Origin: Muriiphilus sp048268845 | Lineage (GTDB): Bacteria; Pseudomonadota; Alphaproteobacteria; Rhodobacterales; Rhodobacteraceae | NCBI GenBank assembly: GCA_048268845.1 | Contig: JBLWUQ010000009.1 | Location: 62,001 to 126,000 of the forward strand | DNA length: 64,000 nt | Reading direction: 5' to 3' | Part shown: positions 35,186 to 44,229 of the stretch, in pieces | Layout of the letters: the number at the start of each line of letters is the position of its first letter | How positions within the stretch are numbered: the stretch's first letter is position 1 | The notes under the pieces: model-generated | Seen by the model: the letters and a program-made list of their open reading frames with translations, nothing else | Database searches by the model: none | What the model was told of the DNA's origin: nothing | Translations under genes and position numbers: made by a program

Positions 35186-36760
35186 TTATGATTTCTGGAA
35201 CATGGCGAGCATGCGCCGGGTGACGAGAAAGCCGCCGAAGATGTTGATCCCGGCCATGAACACCGAGATCGCGGCGAGGATCATCACCAGCGGCGCACCC
35301 GATCCGATCTGCAACAGCGCCCCGACGATGATGATCGACGAGATCGCGTTGGTGACCGCCATCAGGGGCGTATGCAGCGCGTGGCTGACGTTCCAGATCA
35401 CCTGGAAGCCGATGAACACCGCCAGCACGAAGACGATGAAATGCTGCATGAAGCTGGCCGGCGCGATCAGCCCGACGCCGAGCAGCAGCAGACCGCCGAT
35501 GGCCAGCAGGCTGACCTGCCGCCGGGTCTGGGCCTTGAACACGGCCACTTCCTGGGCACGTCTTTCTTCCGGGGTCAGGGTCTTGACCTCGGTGGCCCTG
35601 GGCTTGGCGGCGATGGCCTGCACCTTGGGCGGCGGTGGCGGGAAGGTGATCTCGCCCTGATAGGTCACGGTCGCGCCGCGGATCACGTCGTCTTCCATGT
35701 CGTGATTGATCTTGCCGTCCTTGCCGGGGGTCAGATCGCTGAGCATGTGGCGCACGTTGTTGGAATAGAGCGTCGAGGCCTGCGCCGCCATCCGGCTGGG
35801 AAAGTCGGTATAGCCGATGATGGTGACGCCATTTTCGGTCACGATCTTCTCATCGGGCACGGTCAGCTTGCAGTTGCCGCCCTTCTCGGCCGCCAGATCG
35901 ACGATCACCGAACCCGGTTTCATCGCCGCCACCATGTCCTCGGTCCACAGCTCCGGCGCTTCGCGGTTGGGGATCAGCGCGGTGGTGATGACGATGTCCA
36001 TCTCGGGGGCAAGCTCGCGGAACTTGGCCAGTTGCGCCTCGCGGAACTCGGGCGAGGACACGGAGGCATAGCCGCCGGTGGCGGACCCGTCGGTCTGTTC
36101 CTCCTCGAAGTCGAGATAGACGAACTGGGCACCCATCGATTCGACCTGTTCGGCCACTTCCGGGCGCACGTCGAAGGCATAGGTGATCGCGCCCAGCGAG
36201 GTCGAGGTGCCGATCGCCGCCAGCCCCGCAACACCGGCGCCGACCACCAGGACCTTGGCCGGGGGCACCTTGCCCGCCGCCGTCACCTGCCCGGTGAAGA
36301 AGCGGCCGAAGTTGTTGCCCGCCTCGATCACCGCGCGGTAGCCCGCGATATTGGCCATCGAGGACAGCGCGTCCATCTTCTGCGCGCGCGAGATGCGCGG
36401 CACCATTTCCATGGCGATGACGTTGGCGCCCTTCTCCCTGGCAAGCTCAAGCCCCTCGGCATTGCCGCCGGGGTTGAAGAAGGTGATCAGCGTCTTGTCC
36501 TTGGTCAGACGCTTGAGCTCGGCCTCGGTCGGGACCCGGACCTTGGCGATCACGTCGGCGTCTTTCCACAGGCTTGCGGCGGTCTTGACGATGGTCACGC
36601 CCGCCGCCTCGTAATCCGCGTCGGAGAACCCGGCGGCGGCACCCGCTCCGGCCTGGATCAGGCACTCATGGCCCAGTTTTTGCAGCATAACAGCCGATTC
36701 CGGGGTCATCGCGACCCTGTTCTCGCCGGCTTCCACTTCCTTAGGAACCCCGATTTTCAC
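35186..36760 (-). CDS. pntA: NAD(P) transhydrogenase subunit alpha
   Basis: 524 residues. N-terminal NAD(H)-binding domain of the alanine-dehydrogenase type (KIGVPKEVEAGENRVAMTPESA, KVLVVGAGVAGLAAIGTSTSLGA) fused to a C-terminal membrane part with about four segments after residue 400. This is the fused, E. coli-like layout, unlike the split PntAA/PntAB of Rhodospirillum. A GTG start is used because the longer frame lacks similarity and GGAGG sits about nine bases upstream. Confidence 0.96.
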   Translation of the reverse strand: MKIGVPKEVEAGENRVAMTPESAVMLQKLGHECLIQAGAGAAAGFSDADYEAAGVTIVKTAASLWKDADVIAKVRVPTEAELKRLTKDKTLITFFNPGGNAEGLELAREKGANVIAMEMVPRISRAQKMDALSSMANIAGYRAVIEAGNNFGRFFTGQVTAAGKVPPAKVLVVGAGVAGLAAIGTSTSLGAITYAFDVRPEVAEQVESMGAQFVYLDFEEEQTDGSATGGYASVSSPEFREAQLAKFRELAPEMDIVITTALIPNREAPELWTEDMVAAMKPGSVIVDLAAEKGGNCKLTVPDEKIVTENGVTIIGYTDFPSRMAAQASTLYSNNVRHMLSDLTPGKDGKINHDMEDDVIRGATVTYQGEITFPPPPPKVQAIAAKPRATEVKTLTPEERRAQEVAVFKAQTRRQVSLLAIGGLLLLGVGLIAPASFMQHFIVFVLAVFIGFQVIWNVSHALHTPLMAVTNAISSIIIVGALLQIGSGAPLVMILAAISVFMAGINIFGGFLVTRRMLAMFQKS

Positions 36761-36896
36761 GTTCCAAGTCCTCCGTTCCACATCCGTCGCCGCCACCTCT
36801 GCCGGGGCGGTCTCAGGTTCTCCTTAGTGCACCGCGCAAGGCGATACGATCAAAACCGTGAGGCTTGCGACCTTTTTTCCGATTCTCGAAATCCGG

Positions 36897-37343
36897 TCAA
36901 ATCCATCTGCGGGTTTCGTCGAACCACTCGCGTGCATCCTCGCCGAATGTCGCGACCAGCCGTGATTCTTCGCCACGGATGAAGCGCACCGTGATGATCC
37001 ACATGAACAGCGGCACCAGAACGAGCGCGGGCAGCACGTCCCACCAGAGCACCGCCCCGGCCAGGACCAGCACATCGCCCAGATAGATCGGGTTGCGGCT
37101 GATCCGGTAGATGCCGCCGCGCGCCAGCGCCGAGGGGGTCTTGTGCGGGATGAAGGTGGTGCGCTGGCGGATAAGCTCGGCCGCGCCCAGAACCATCAGG
37201 GCGAACCCCGCCAGCACCATCGCCGCGCCGACCACGCGCACCGTCAGCATCCCGGTCGCCAGCCCCGGCACCAGCCGGTCAAGCCCCCAAGCCAGCAACA
37301 GGCCCAGCCCAAGCCAGACCGGTGGCAAATCCAGCCATCGCAT
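36897..37343 (-). CDS. Isoprenylcysteine carboxyl methyltransferase-like membrane protein
   Basis: 148 residues with four hydrophobic segments and the PEMT/ICMT-type C-terminus: GGIYRISRNPIYLGDVLVLAGAVLWWD, then FIRGEESRLVATFGEDAREWFDETRRWI. The RNPIYLG and E-E-x-L-x3-FG-x2-Y/W motifs bind SAM in characterised relatives. Bacterial members are mostly uncharacterised and may methylate lipids or small molecules. ATG start at MRWLDLPPVW. Divergent from the SDR gene across about 180 bases. Confidence 0.85.
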   Translation of the reverse strand: MRWLDLPPVWLGLGLLLAWGLDRLVPGLATGMLTVRVVGAAMVLAGFALMVLGAAELIRQRTTFIPHKTPSALARGGIYRISRNPIYLGDVLVLAGAVLWWDVLPALVLVPLFMWIITVRFIRGEESRLVATFGEDAREWFDETRRWI

Positions 37344-37520
37344 CACCCGATTATCCCTTCGCGCAACAATCTTTCCCGGAGCGCGCAGTATCGCGATGAT
37401 CCTTGTCGATGCAATCCCCGATTTGAGCGCAATCCGCTCCAATCCGCCGCCTGTCCGACAAGGCGCTTGCAGCCAGGCGTCGGGCGGGTAGCGTTGCGGC
37501 ATGGCGAACGGGAGGCAGAG

Positions 37521-38282
37521 ATGACGACACTCAGGGGCAGACACGCGCTCGTCACCGGCGGCGGCACCGGTATCGGGCTGGCGATCGCGCGGGCGCTGGC
37601 GGGTGCGGGCGCAGAGGTCACGATCACCGGGCGGCGGGCCGAGGTGCTGGCGGAGGCCGCGACGGGCCAAGCCGGCCTGCATCCGCTGGTGATGGACGTG
37701 ACCGACGAGGCTTCGGTGCAAGGCGGCATCGCGGCGGCACGCGCGGCGCGCGGTCCGGTCGCGATCTGCGTCGCCAATGCGGGCATCGCCGAGGGGCGGT
37801 CGCTGGCGAAAACCTCGCTCGGGTTCTGGCGCGAGATGATGGCCACCAACCTCGACGGCGCGTTCCTGACGATCCGCGAATGCCTGCCCGACATGCTGGC
37901 CGCCGACTGGGGCCGGGTGATCGCGATGTCGTCCATCGCGGGCGTCAGGGGGCTGCGCGGCGCACCGGCCTATACCGCCTCCAAACACGGCGTGATCGGG
38001 CTGATCCGGTCGCTGTCCGAGGCGCATCTGGGCTCGGGCATCACCTTCAACGCGATCTGCCCCGGCTATGTCGATACCGACATCGTGGCGCGCAACATCG
38101 ACAGCATCGCCTCTCGGATCGGCGGCGACCGTGAGCGCGCATTGGCGGTGATGGTCGAGGCCAACCGGCACAAGCGCCTGCTGGACCCGGACGAAATCGC
38201 CGCCGCCGCGATGTGGCTGGTCGGCCCCGGCTCGCAGAGCGTCAACGGCCAGACCATCGAGATTGCCGGGGGACAGATGTGA
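37521..38282 (+). CDS. Short-chain dehydrogenase/reductase
   Basis: 253 residues, classical SDR. The cofactor loop TGGGTGIG spans 12-19, NAG near 86-88, catalytic Ser137/138, Tyr151 and Lys155 (YTASK), and CPGYVDTDI follows. ITGRRAE after the second strand favours NADP(H). Start ATG has GGAGG just before. It shares one base with the kynU start (TGATG), so both are translated together, tying it to tryptophan/kynurenine metabolism. The specific substrate is unknown. It resembles beta-hydroxyacyl and hydroxybutyrate dehydrogenases in general form. Confidence 0.9.
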   Translation: MTTLRGRHALVTGGGTGIGLAIARALAGAGAEVTITGRRAEVLAEAATGQAGLHPLVMDVTDEASVQGGIAAARAARGPVAICVANAGIAEGRSLAKTSLGFWREMMATNLDGAFLTIRECLPDMLAADWGRVIAMSSIAGVRGLRGAPAYTASKHGVIGLIRSLSEAHLGSGITFNAICPGYVDTDIVARNIDSIASRIGGDRERALAVMVEANRHKRLLDPDEIAAAAMWLVGPGSQSVNGQTIEIAGGQM

Positions 38283-39472
38283 TGGATTTCGCTGCGACCA
38301 AGGCGCTGTTTCATTTGCCCGAGGGGGTGACCTATCTGGACGGCAATTCGCTCGGGCCGCTGCCGCGCACCGCCGCCGCGCGCATCGCCAGAACGGTCGA
38401 GGATGAATGGGGCGAGATGGTGATCACCGGCTGGAACCGGGCCGGATGGATGGCGCAGCCGCGCGCGCTTGGCGACCGGATCGGGCGGCTGATCGGGGCC
38501 GCACCGGGTTTGGTCGTGGTTGGCGACACCCTGTCGATCAAGGTCTATCAGGCGCTCGCCGCCGCGCTCGACCTGCGCCCCGACCGGCGCCGGGTGCTGT
38601 CGGACCGGGGCAATTTCCCGACCGACCTTTACATGGCCGAGGGTCTGATCGCCTCGCTCGGGCGCGGTCACGTGTTGCAGGTGGTCGACCCCGAGGCGGT
38701 GGAAGACAACATCACCGACGACCTCGCCGTGCTGATGCTGACCGAGGTCGATTACCGCACCGGGCGGCGGCACGACATGGCGGCGTTGACGCGCGCGGCG
38801 CATGCGGCGGGGGCGCTGGTGATCTGGGATCTGGCACATTCGGCGGGGGCATTTCCGGTCGACCTTGCCGGGTGCGACGCCGATTTTGCGGTCGGCTGCA
38901 CCTACAAATACCTCAACGCCGGCCCCGGCGCCCCCGCCTTCATCCATGTCGCACCGCGCCTTGCCGATCAGGTGCGCCCGGCGTTGTCGGGCTGGCTGGG
39001 GCATGAGGCGCCGTTCGCCTTCGACCCGACCTATCGCCCCGGCGCAGGCATCGAGCGGATGCGGGTCGGCACGCCGCCGGTGATCCAGATGGCGGCGCTG
39101 GACGCCGCGCTCGACATCTGGGACGGGGTCGACATGGCGGCGCTGCGCGCGCGGTCGGTGGTGCTGTCGGAGCGGTTCATCGAGGGGGTCGAAGCGGTCT
39201 GCCCCGACCTCGTGCTCGCCAGCCCGCGTGACGCGGAGCAGCGCGGCAGTCAGGTGAGTTTCCGCTTCGAGCATGGCTACGCCGCGATGCAGGCGGTGAT
39301 CGCGAAGGGCGTGATCGGCGATTTCCGCGCGCCCGACATCATGCGCTTCGGCATCACGCCGCTCTACCTTGACGAGGCCGACATCGACCGCGCCACGGCG
39401 GTGATCGCCGAGGTGATGGACCGCCAGTTGTGGGACGATCCCGCCTATCGCAAACGCGCGGCGGTGACTTGA
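38282..39472 (+). CDS. kynU: Kynureninase
   Basis: 396-residue PLP enzyme that cleaves L-kynurenine to anthranilate and L-alanine. TYLDGNSLGPLPRTA at the N-terminus, RGNFPTDLYMAEGL, IWDLAHSAGAFPVDL and CTYKYLNAGPGAPAFI are kynureninase motifs; Lys209 binds PLP. The full kyn pathway is not here: no kynA or kynB gene is nearby. Start ATG lies inside the SDR stop. I favour this over a general cysteine desulfurase because of the kynureninase-specific N-terminal motif and size. Confidence 0.93.
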   Translation: MDFAATKALFHLPEGVTYLDGNSLGPLPRTAAARIARTVEDEWGEMVITGWNRAGWMAQPRALGDRIGRLIGAAPGLVVVGDTLSIKVYQALAAALDLRPDRRRVLSDRGNFPTDLYMAEGLIASLGRGHVLQVVDPEAVEDNITDDLAVLMLTEVDYRTGRRHDMAALTRAAHAAGALVIWDLAHSAGAFPVDLAGCDADFAVGCTYKYLNAGPGAPAFIHVAPRLADQVRPALSGWLGHEAPFAFDPTYRPGAGIERMRVGTPPVIQMAALDAALDIWDGVDMAALRARSVVLSERFIEGVEAVCPDLVLASPRDAEQRGSQVSFRFEHGYAAMQAVIAKGVIGDFRAPDIMRFGITPLYLDEADIDRATAVIAEVMDRQLWDDPAYRKRAAVT

Positions 39473-39576
39473 GGCCCGCGCGCCGCACCGGTGTCTGATC
39501 CGGCTTGCCGTCGCGTGCGTAATTGCATCGAGGCCGGGCGACACATAGGTTTGGCGTTCAGGACACGGAGATACGG

Positions 39577-40044
39577 ATGAGCTTTTCGCTTGAGATCAAC
39601 GGCACCCGCCACGAGGTCGATCTGCCCGGCGATGTGCCGCTGTTGTGGGTGCTGCGCGACGCGCTGAGGCTGACCGGCACCAAGTTCGGCTGCGGCGTCG
39701 CGGCCTGCGGCGCCTGCACCGTGCATATCGACGGGGTCGCGGTGCAGTCCTGCCAGACCACGCTGGAAAATGTCGACGGGCCGGTGACGACCATCGAGGG
39801 GCTGGGCACGCCGGATGCGATGGCCGCGATCCAGCGTGCATGGGTCGAACATGACGTGGCGCAATGCGGCTATTGCCAATCGGGCCAGATCATGCAGGCC
39901 GCCGCGCTCTTGGCCGAAACGCCCGACCCGACGGATGCCGAGATCGACGCGGCGATGTGGGGCAACCTCTGCCGCTGCGGCACCTATCCGCGTATCCGTG
40001 CGGCGATCCACACGGCGGCGAAACTGATGCAGGTTGAGGGCTAG
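39577..40044 (+). CDS. Molybdenum hydroxylase small subunit, two 2Fe-2S clusters (IorA-like)
   Basis: 155 residues. The plant-type 2Fe-2S cluster uses C39, C44, C47 and C59; the second cluster uses C97, C100, C132 and C134 (QCGYCQSGQ, CRCGTYPR). It carries electrons from the molybdenum subunit encoded four bases downstream. The pair resembles isoquinoline 1-oxidoreductase and related aldehyde or nicotinate-type dehydrogenases. There is no FAD subunit gene, so electrons likely leave to a cytochrome or other periplasmic acceptor. Confidence 0.92.
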   Translation: MSFSLEINGTRHEVDLPGDVPLLWVLRDALRLTGTKFGCGVAACGACTVHIDGVAVQSCQTTLENVDGPVTTIEGLGTPDAMAAIQRAWVEHDVAQCGYCQSGQIMQAAALLAETPDPTDAEIDAAMWGNLCRCGTYPRIRAAIHTAAKLMQVEG

Positions 40045-40047
40045 AAC

Positions 40048-42255
40048 ATGGGCAAGCTGAAAACCCTCACCCGGCGCGCATTTGTCGTCGGCTCGGTCGC
40101 CGTCGCCGGTGGTGTTGCCTTCGGAACCTATCAGGTGATCCGCCCGGCGAAAGGCCCCGGCGCGCCGGATCAGGGCGTGAGGCTCAACCCCTGGGTGGTG
40201 ATCGACGCGCGCGGCGTCACCGTGATCGTGCCGCGCGCCGAGATGGGACAGGGCGTGCAGACGACGCTGGCCGCATTGGTGGCCGAGGAGCTTGAGGTGC
40301 CGCTGTCGGAGGTCAACGTGGACCACGGCCCGCCCGCCGAGGTCTATGCCAACATGTCGCTGCTGATCCCGCGCGACTACGATTCCGAGAGGCCCGGCGC
40401 GGTGATGCAGACGCTGTATCAGGCGATGCCCAAGGTTCTGGGCCTTCAGATCACCGGCGGGTCGTTTTCCGCCTTCGACGCCTATGAGCCAATGCGCAAG
40501 GCCGGTGCCGCCGCGCGCGAGGTGCTGCGCGCGGCCGGAGCGGCGCGGCTTGGCGTCGGGCTCGATCAGGTGCGGGCCGAGGCGGGCGCCATCGTTGCCA
40601 CCGATGGCAGCCGCATTGCTTACGCCGATCTGGCCGAGGATGCCGCAAGGATCGACCCGCCGAAATCGGTTCGCCTGAAAGCCCCCGCCGACTGGACCAT
40701 TCTGGGGAAAAGCCAGATCCGGCTCGACCAGCCCGCCAAGGCCACCGGCACCGCCACCTTCGGGATCGACGTGCGCGTGGCCGGCATGCGCTTTGCCACG
40801 GTGAAGATGTCGCCACGGCTGGGTGGCGGCATGCTGTCGTTCGACGCTTCCGGGGCCGAAACCATGCCGGGCGTCGAGCGCGTGGTCGATCTGGGCGACG
40901 GGTTCGCGGTGGTGGCGACGAACACATGGCTCGCCATGCAGGCCGCCGAGGCGGTGCGTGTCGAATGGGGCCAGGTGCCCTACCCGGCCGAGACAAACGC
41001 GATCTTTGCCGTGATCGAAGGGGCGTTCATGGACAAGCCCAACATCACCGCCCGCGACGAGGGCGATGTCGAGGCCGGGGGCGATGGCGAGATGGTCGAG
41101 GCCGAATACCGCGTGCCCTATCTCGCGCATGCGACGATGGAGCCGATGAACTCGACCGCGCTCTACACCGGCGACGCGCTGGAATTGTGGTCGGGCAATC
41201 AGGCACCGATGATGCTGCAAAAGGACGCCGCCAAGGCGGTCGGGCTGAAAAGGGACGCGGTGACACTGCACACCACGATCATGGGAGGCGGCTTTGGCAG
41301 ACGCGCCAGCGTCGATTTCGGCGTGATCGCGGCGCGGGTGGCCAAGGCGATGCCGGGCACGCCGGTGCAGGTGACATGGAGCCGCGAGGAAGACATGCGC
41401 CACGACCACTACCGCCCCGGCGCGATTGCGCGCATGGCCGCGCGGCTCGAGGGCGGCAAGGTGGCGATGCTGAAGGGCGATGTCGCCTGCGGCTCGGTCA
41501 TGGGCGCGCAGATGGGCATTTCGATGGCCGACCGGACCATCACCGAGGGCGTCGGCGACCAGCCCGACCGGATCGCGAACCACCGCATTCGCGGCTTTGC
41601 CGCCGATGTCGCGGTGCCGCTGGGCTTCTGGCGCTCGGTCGGCAATTCGCAGAACGCGTTTTTTCACGAGAGCTTCATGGACGAGATGGCCCATGCGGCA
41701 GGCGCCGATCCGGTCGCGTTTCGCCTTGCGATGATCCGCCCGGAGCACGCGCGCTCGGCCGATGTGCTGGCGAAGGTGGCGGAAATGTCGAACTGGACCG
41801 GCAAGACCCCGGATGGCGTCGGGCGCGGGGTGGCGTTTACCTACAGTTTTGGCACCCCGGTCGCGGAGGTCGTGGAGGTTGTCGAGAACGCGGGCAAGAT
41901 CCGCATCGCCAAGGTCTGGATCGCCGCCGATCTGGGCGTGATCCTCGACCCCGGAAATTGCGAGGCGCAACTGACCGGCGGCTGCATCTTCGGCCTGACG
42001 GCGGCGGTGCATGGCAAGATCACCTTTGCCGACGGCATGGTCGAGCAGGGCAACTTTACCGACTACGAGCTTCTGCGCCTGCCCGACACGCCCGCCTTCG
42101 AGGTCGCGCTGATGGCGACGGGCGACCGCCCTGGCGGGGTCGGCGAGGTCGGCACGCCGCCGGCGGCACCGGCGCTGGCAAATGCGCTGTTCGACCTGAC
42201 CGGCGAGCGGGTGCGGCAATTGCCGCTGATCGACCGGTTCGATTTCGTCGGGTGA
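40048..42255 (+). CDS. Molybdenum hydroxylase large subunit (IorB-like, molybdopterin-binding)
   Basis: 735 residues. The N-terminus TRRAFVVGSVAVAGGVAFG is a twin-arginine signal, so the folded complex is exported to the periplasm with the small subunit carried along. Molybdopterin motifs include ARGVTVIVPRAEMGQGVQTTLAALVAEEL, MGGGFGRRASVDF and GGVGEVGTPPAAPALANALFDLTG near the C-terminus, where the catalytic Glu of the family lies. Substrate may be an N-heterocycle or an aldehyde. No XdhC-like maturation gene is in the window. Confidence 0.92.
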   Translation: MGKLKTLTRRAFVVGSVAVAGGVAFGTYQVIRPAKGPGAPDQGVRLNPWVVIDARGVTVIVPRAEMGQGVQTTLAALVAEELEVPLSEVNVDHGPPAEVYANMSLLIPRDYDSERPGAVMQTLYQAMPKVLGLQITGGSFSAFDAYEPMRKAGAAAREVLRAAGAARLGVGLDQVRAEAGAIVATDGSRIAYADLAEDAARIDPPKSVRLKAPADWTILGKSQIRLDQPAKATGTATFGIDVRVAGMRFATVKMSPRLGGGMLSFDASGAETMPGVERVVDLGDGFAVVATNTWLAMQAAEAVRVEWGQVPYPAETNAIFAVIEGAFMDKPNITARDEGDVEAGGDGEMVEAEYRVPYLAHATMEPMNSTALYTGDALELWSGNQAPMMLQKDAAKAVGLKRDAVTLHTTIMGGGFGRRASVDFGVIAARVAKAMPGTPVQVTWSREEDMRHDHYRPGAIARMAARLEGGKVAMLKGDVACGSVMGAQMGISMADRTITEGVGDQPDRIANHRIRGFAADVAVPLGFWRSVGNSQNAFFHESFMDEMAHAAGADPVAFRLAMIRPEHARSADVLAKVAEMSNWTGKTPDGVGRGVAFTYSFGTPVAEVVEVVENAGKIRIAKVWIAADLGVILDPGNCEAQLTGGCIFGLTAAVHGKITFADGMVEQGNFTDYELLRLPDTPAFEVALMATGDRPGGVGEVGTPPAAPALANALFDLTGERVRQLPLIDRFDFVG

Positions 42256-42299
42256 CACGCCGCCGCGCGGCGGCGTGTTGCGCGGGCGCGCGCCCGCGC
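42255..42299. terminator. Back-to-back perfect palindromes between convergent genes
   Basis: ACACGCCGCCGC/GCGGCGGCGTGT (42255-42278) is a perfect 24-base palindrome, followed at once by GCGCGGGCGC/GCGCCCGCGC (42280-42299), a perfect 20-base palindrome. They fill the 46-base gap between the molybdenum hydroxylase and the ABC-F gene, which converge here. They probably block read-through both ways; no T-tract is seen, so termination itself is inferred. Confidence 0.65.
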
Positions 42300-42301
42300 C
42301 G

Positions 42302-44146
42302 TCACACCCCGGCGGTTTCGAGCTTTTCCTGCGCCGAAAGCCACATCGCCTCGGCCCGGTCGAGACCTTCCATCACCTCGGCGTATTTCTTCTGCCAGAC
42401 CTCGACCTCGCCCGCCTTGCCGTCCTCGTAAAGCGCCGGGTTGGCCAGTTTCGTCGCCAGCTTGTCGCGCATGGCGTTGAGCTTGGCCAGTCGATCCTCG
42501 CATTTGCGCACCTCGCTGCGCAGCGCCTGCAGGGTGTCGCGCGAGGGGCGTTTGGGCTTGTCCTTCGGCTTGTCGGGCGCCGGTTTGTCCGAGGACAGCA
42601 GCAGGCGGCGATAGGCTTCGAGGTCGTCCTCGAACTCCGTGACCCGCCCGCCCTGCACCAGCCACAGCCGGTCCGCGACCAGCGACAGCAGGTGCATGTC
42701 GTGGCTGACCAGCACCACCGCGCCGGTATAATCCACCAGCGCCTCGACCAGCGCCTCGCGGCTTTCGATGTCGAGGTGGTTGGTCGGCTCGTCAAGGATC
42801 AGCAGATGCGGCGCGTCGAGCGTGGCCAGAAGCAGCGTGAGGCGCGCCTTCTGCCCGCCCGACAGCCGCGCCACCACGGTCTCGGCCTGATCGGCCATCA
42901 GGCCGAAACCCGACAGGCGCGAACGCCCCCGCGCCGGGGTCTCGCCGGGGCGCAGGCGGCGCAGGTGGTCGAGCGGGGTCTCATCGGCGCGCAGCTCGTC
43001 CATCTGGTGCTGGGCGAAATAGCCGATGCGCAACTTTGAGGACCGCGTCATGCGGCCGGTCATCGCCGGCAGCCGGTCGGCGAGCAGTTTGGACAGCGTC
43101 GACTTGCCCTCGCCGTTGCGGCCCAAGAGCGCGATGCGGTCGTCCTGGTCGATGCGCAGGGTCAGGCCGGACAGGACCGCCTTGCCGTCATAGCCGACGC
43201 TCGCCCCCTCCAGCGCGATGATCGGCGGCGACAGTTCCTCGGGCGTGGGAAAGGTGAACTTGCGCAGCGCGGCCTCTTGCGGGGTCGCGGTGAACTTCAG
43301 TTTCTCGATCATCTTCAGCCGCGATTGCGCCTGCACCGCCTTGGCCGCCGAGTAGCGGAAGCGGTCGACGAAGCTTTGCAGATGCGCGCGGCGCGCCTGC
43401 ATCTTCCTGTTCTCGGCCTCGACCGACGCCAGCCGCGACGCGCGGGTCTCGGCGAAGGTGTCGTAGGGGCCGGAATAATAGGTCAGCTTCTTGTCCTCGA
43501 GGTGCAGGATGCCACCCACCGCCCGGTTCAGCAGCCCACGGTCGTGCGAGATGATGATGACGGTATGGGGATAGCGCGCGAGGTAGCTTTCGAGCCACAA
43601 CGCGCCTTCAAGGTCGAGGTAGTTGGTCGGCTCGTCCAGCAGCAAGAGGTCAGGCCGCGAGAACAGCACCGCCGCCAGCGCCACGCGCATCCGCCAGCCG
43701 CCCGAGAAATCCGAACAGGGCCGGGCCTGATCGGCATCGTCAAAGCCAAGCCCCTTGAGGATCGAGGCCGCTCGCGCCGGGGCGGACCAGGCGTCGATGT
43801 CGACCAGCCGTGTCTGGATTTCGGCAATCCGGTGCGCGTCGGTGGCGCGCCCGGCCTCGGCCATCAGCGCCGCACGCTCGGTGTCGGCGGCCAGAACGGT
43901 GTCGGTCAGCGACACGTCAGACGACGGCGCCTCCTGCGCCACGCCACCGATCCGCGCGCCCCTGGGCACGGAAATCTCGCCGGTCTCAAGCGCCAGCTCG
44001 CCCCGGATCAGGCGAAACAGCGTGGTCTTGCCGGTGCCGTTGCGCCCGACCAGACCAACCTTGTGGCCATCGGGAATCGCCGCCGAAGCGTGCACGATCA
44101 GCGGCCGGCCCTCGACCGAATAGGATATGTCATCAATTCGAAGCAT
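42302..44146 (-). CDS. ABC-F family ATPase, YheS-like
   Basis: 614 residues with two ABC ATPase domains and no membrane segments. First Walker A GRNGTGKT at about 34-41 and signature FSGGWRMRV; second Walker A GRNGEGKS and signature LSGGQKARLTL. The arm between domains (FVDRFRYSAAKAVQAQSRLKMIEKL) is the P-site tRNA interaction region of the family, and a charged C-terminal coiled coil follows. Segment-by-segment similarity is closest to E. coli YheS. These proteins act on stalled or special ribosomes. Confidence 0.93.
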   Translation of the reverse strand: MLRIDDISYSVEGRPLIVHASAAIPDGHKVGLVGRNGTGKTTLFRLIRGELALETGEISVPRGARIGGVAQEAPSSDVSLTDTVLAADTERAALMAEAGRATDAHRIAEIQTRLVDIDAWSAPARAASILKGLGFDDADQARPCSDFSGGWRMRVALAAVLFSRPDLLLLDEPTNYLDLEGALWLESYLARYPHTVIIISHDRGLLNRAVGGILHLEDKKLTYYSGPYDTFAETRASRLASVEAENRKMQARRAHLQSFVDRFRYSAAKAVQAQSRLKMIEKLKFTATPQEAALRKFTFPTPEELSPPIIALEGASVGYDGKAVLSGLTLRIDQDDRIALLGRNGEGKSTLSKLLADRLPAMTGRMTRSSKLRIGYFAQHQMDELRADETPLDHLRRLRPGETPARGRSRLSGFGLMADQAETVVARLSGGQKARLTLLLATLDAPHLLILDEPTNHLDIESREALVEALVDYTGAVVLVSHDMHLLSLVADRLWLVQGGRVTEFEDDLEAYRRLLLSSDKPAPDKPKDKPKRPSRDTLQALRSEVRKCEDRLAKLNAMRDKLATKLANPALYEDGKAGEVEVWQKKYAEVMEGLDRAEAMWLSAQEKLETAGV

Positions 44147-44184
44147 GGGCGCCTCACTGCCGCAAGCCAGCGCCGGGGTCAATC

Positions 44185-44229
44185 CACCCGGCACATGTTG
44201 CGCGCGTCATCCCGAATATGTGCCGGGTG
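44185..44229 (-). repeat. Inverted repeat directly after hom
   Basis: Perfect 12-base arms CACCCGGCACAT (44185-44196) and ATGTGCCGGGTG (44218-44229) with a 21-base loop begin at the base after the hom stop codon on the - strand. No T-run follows. It could be a 3' stabiliser for hom mRNA or a repeat copy; it separates hom from the YheS-like gene. Confidence 0.65.

Noticed and set aside
39445..42258. A 937-codon open frame on the - strand opposite the molybdenum hydroxylase genes
   Set aside because: Rich in Arg, His, Gly and Asp with no domain, and exactly antisense to two well-supported genes; high GC makes such shadows common.
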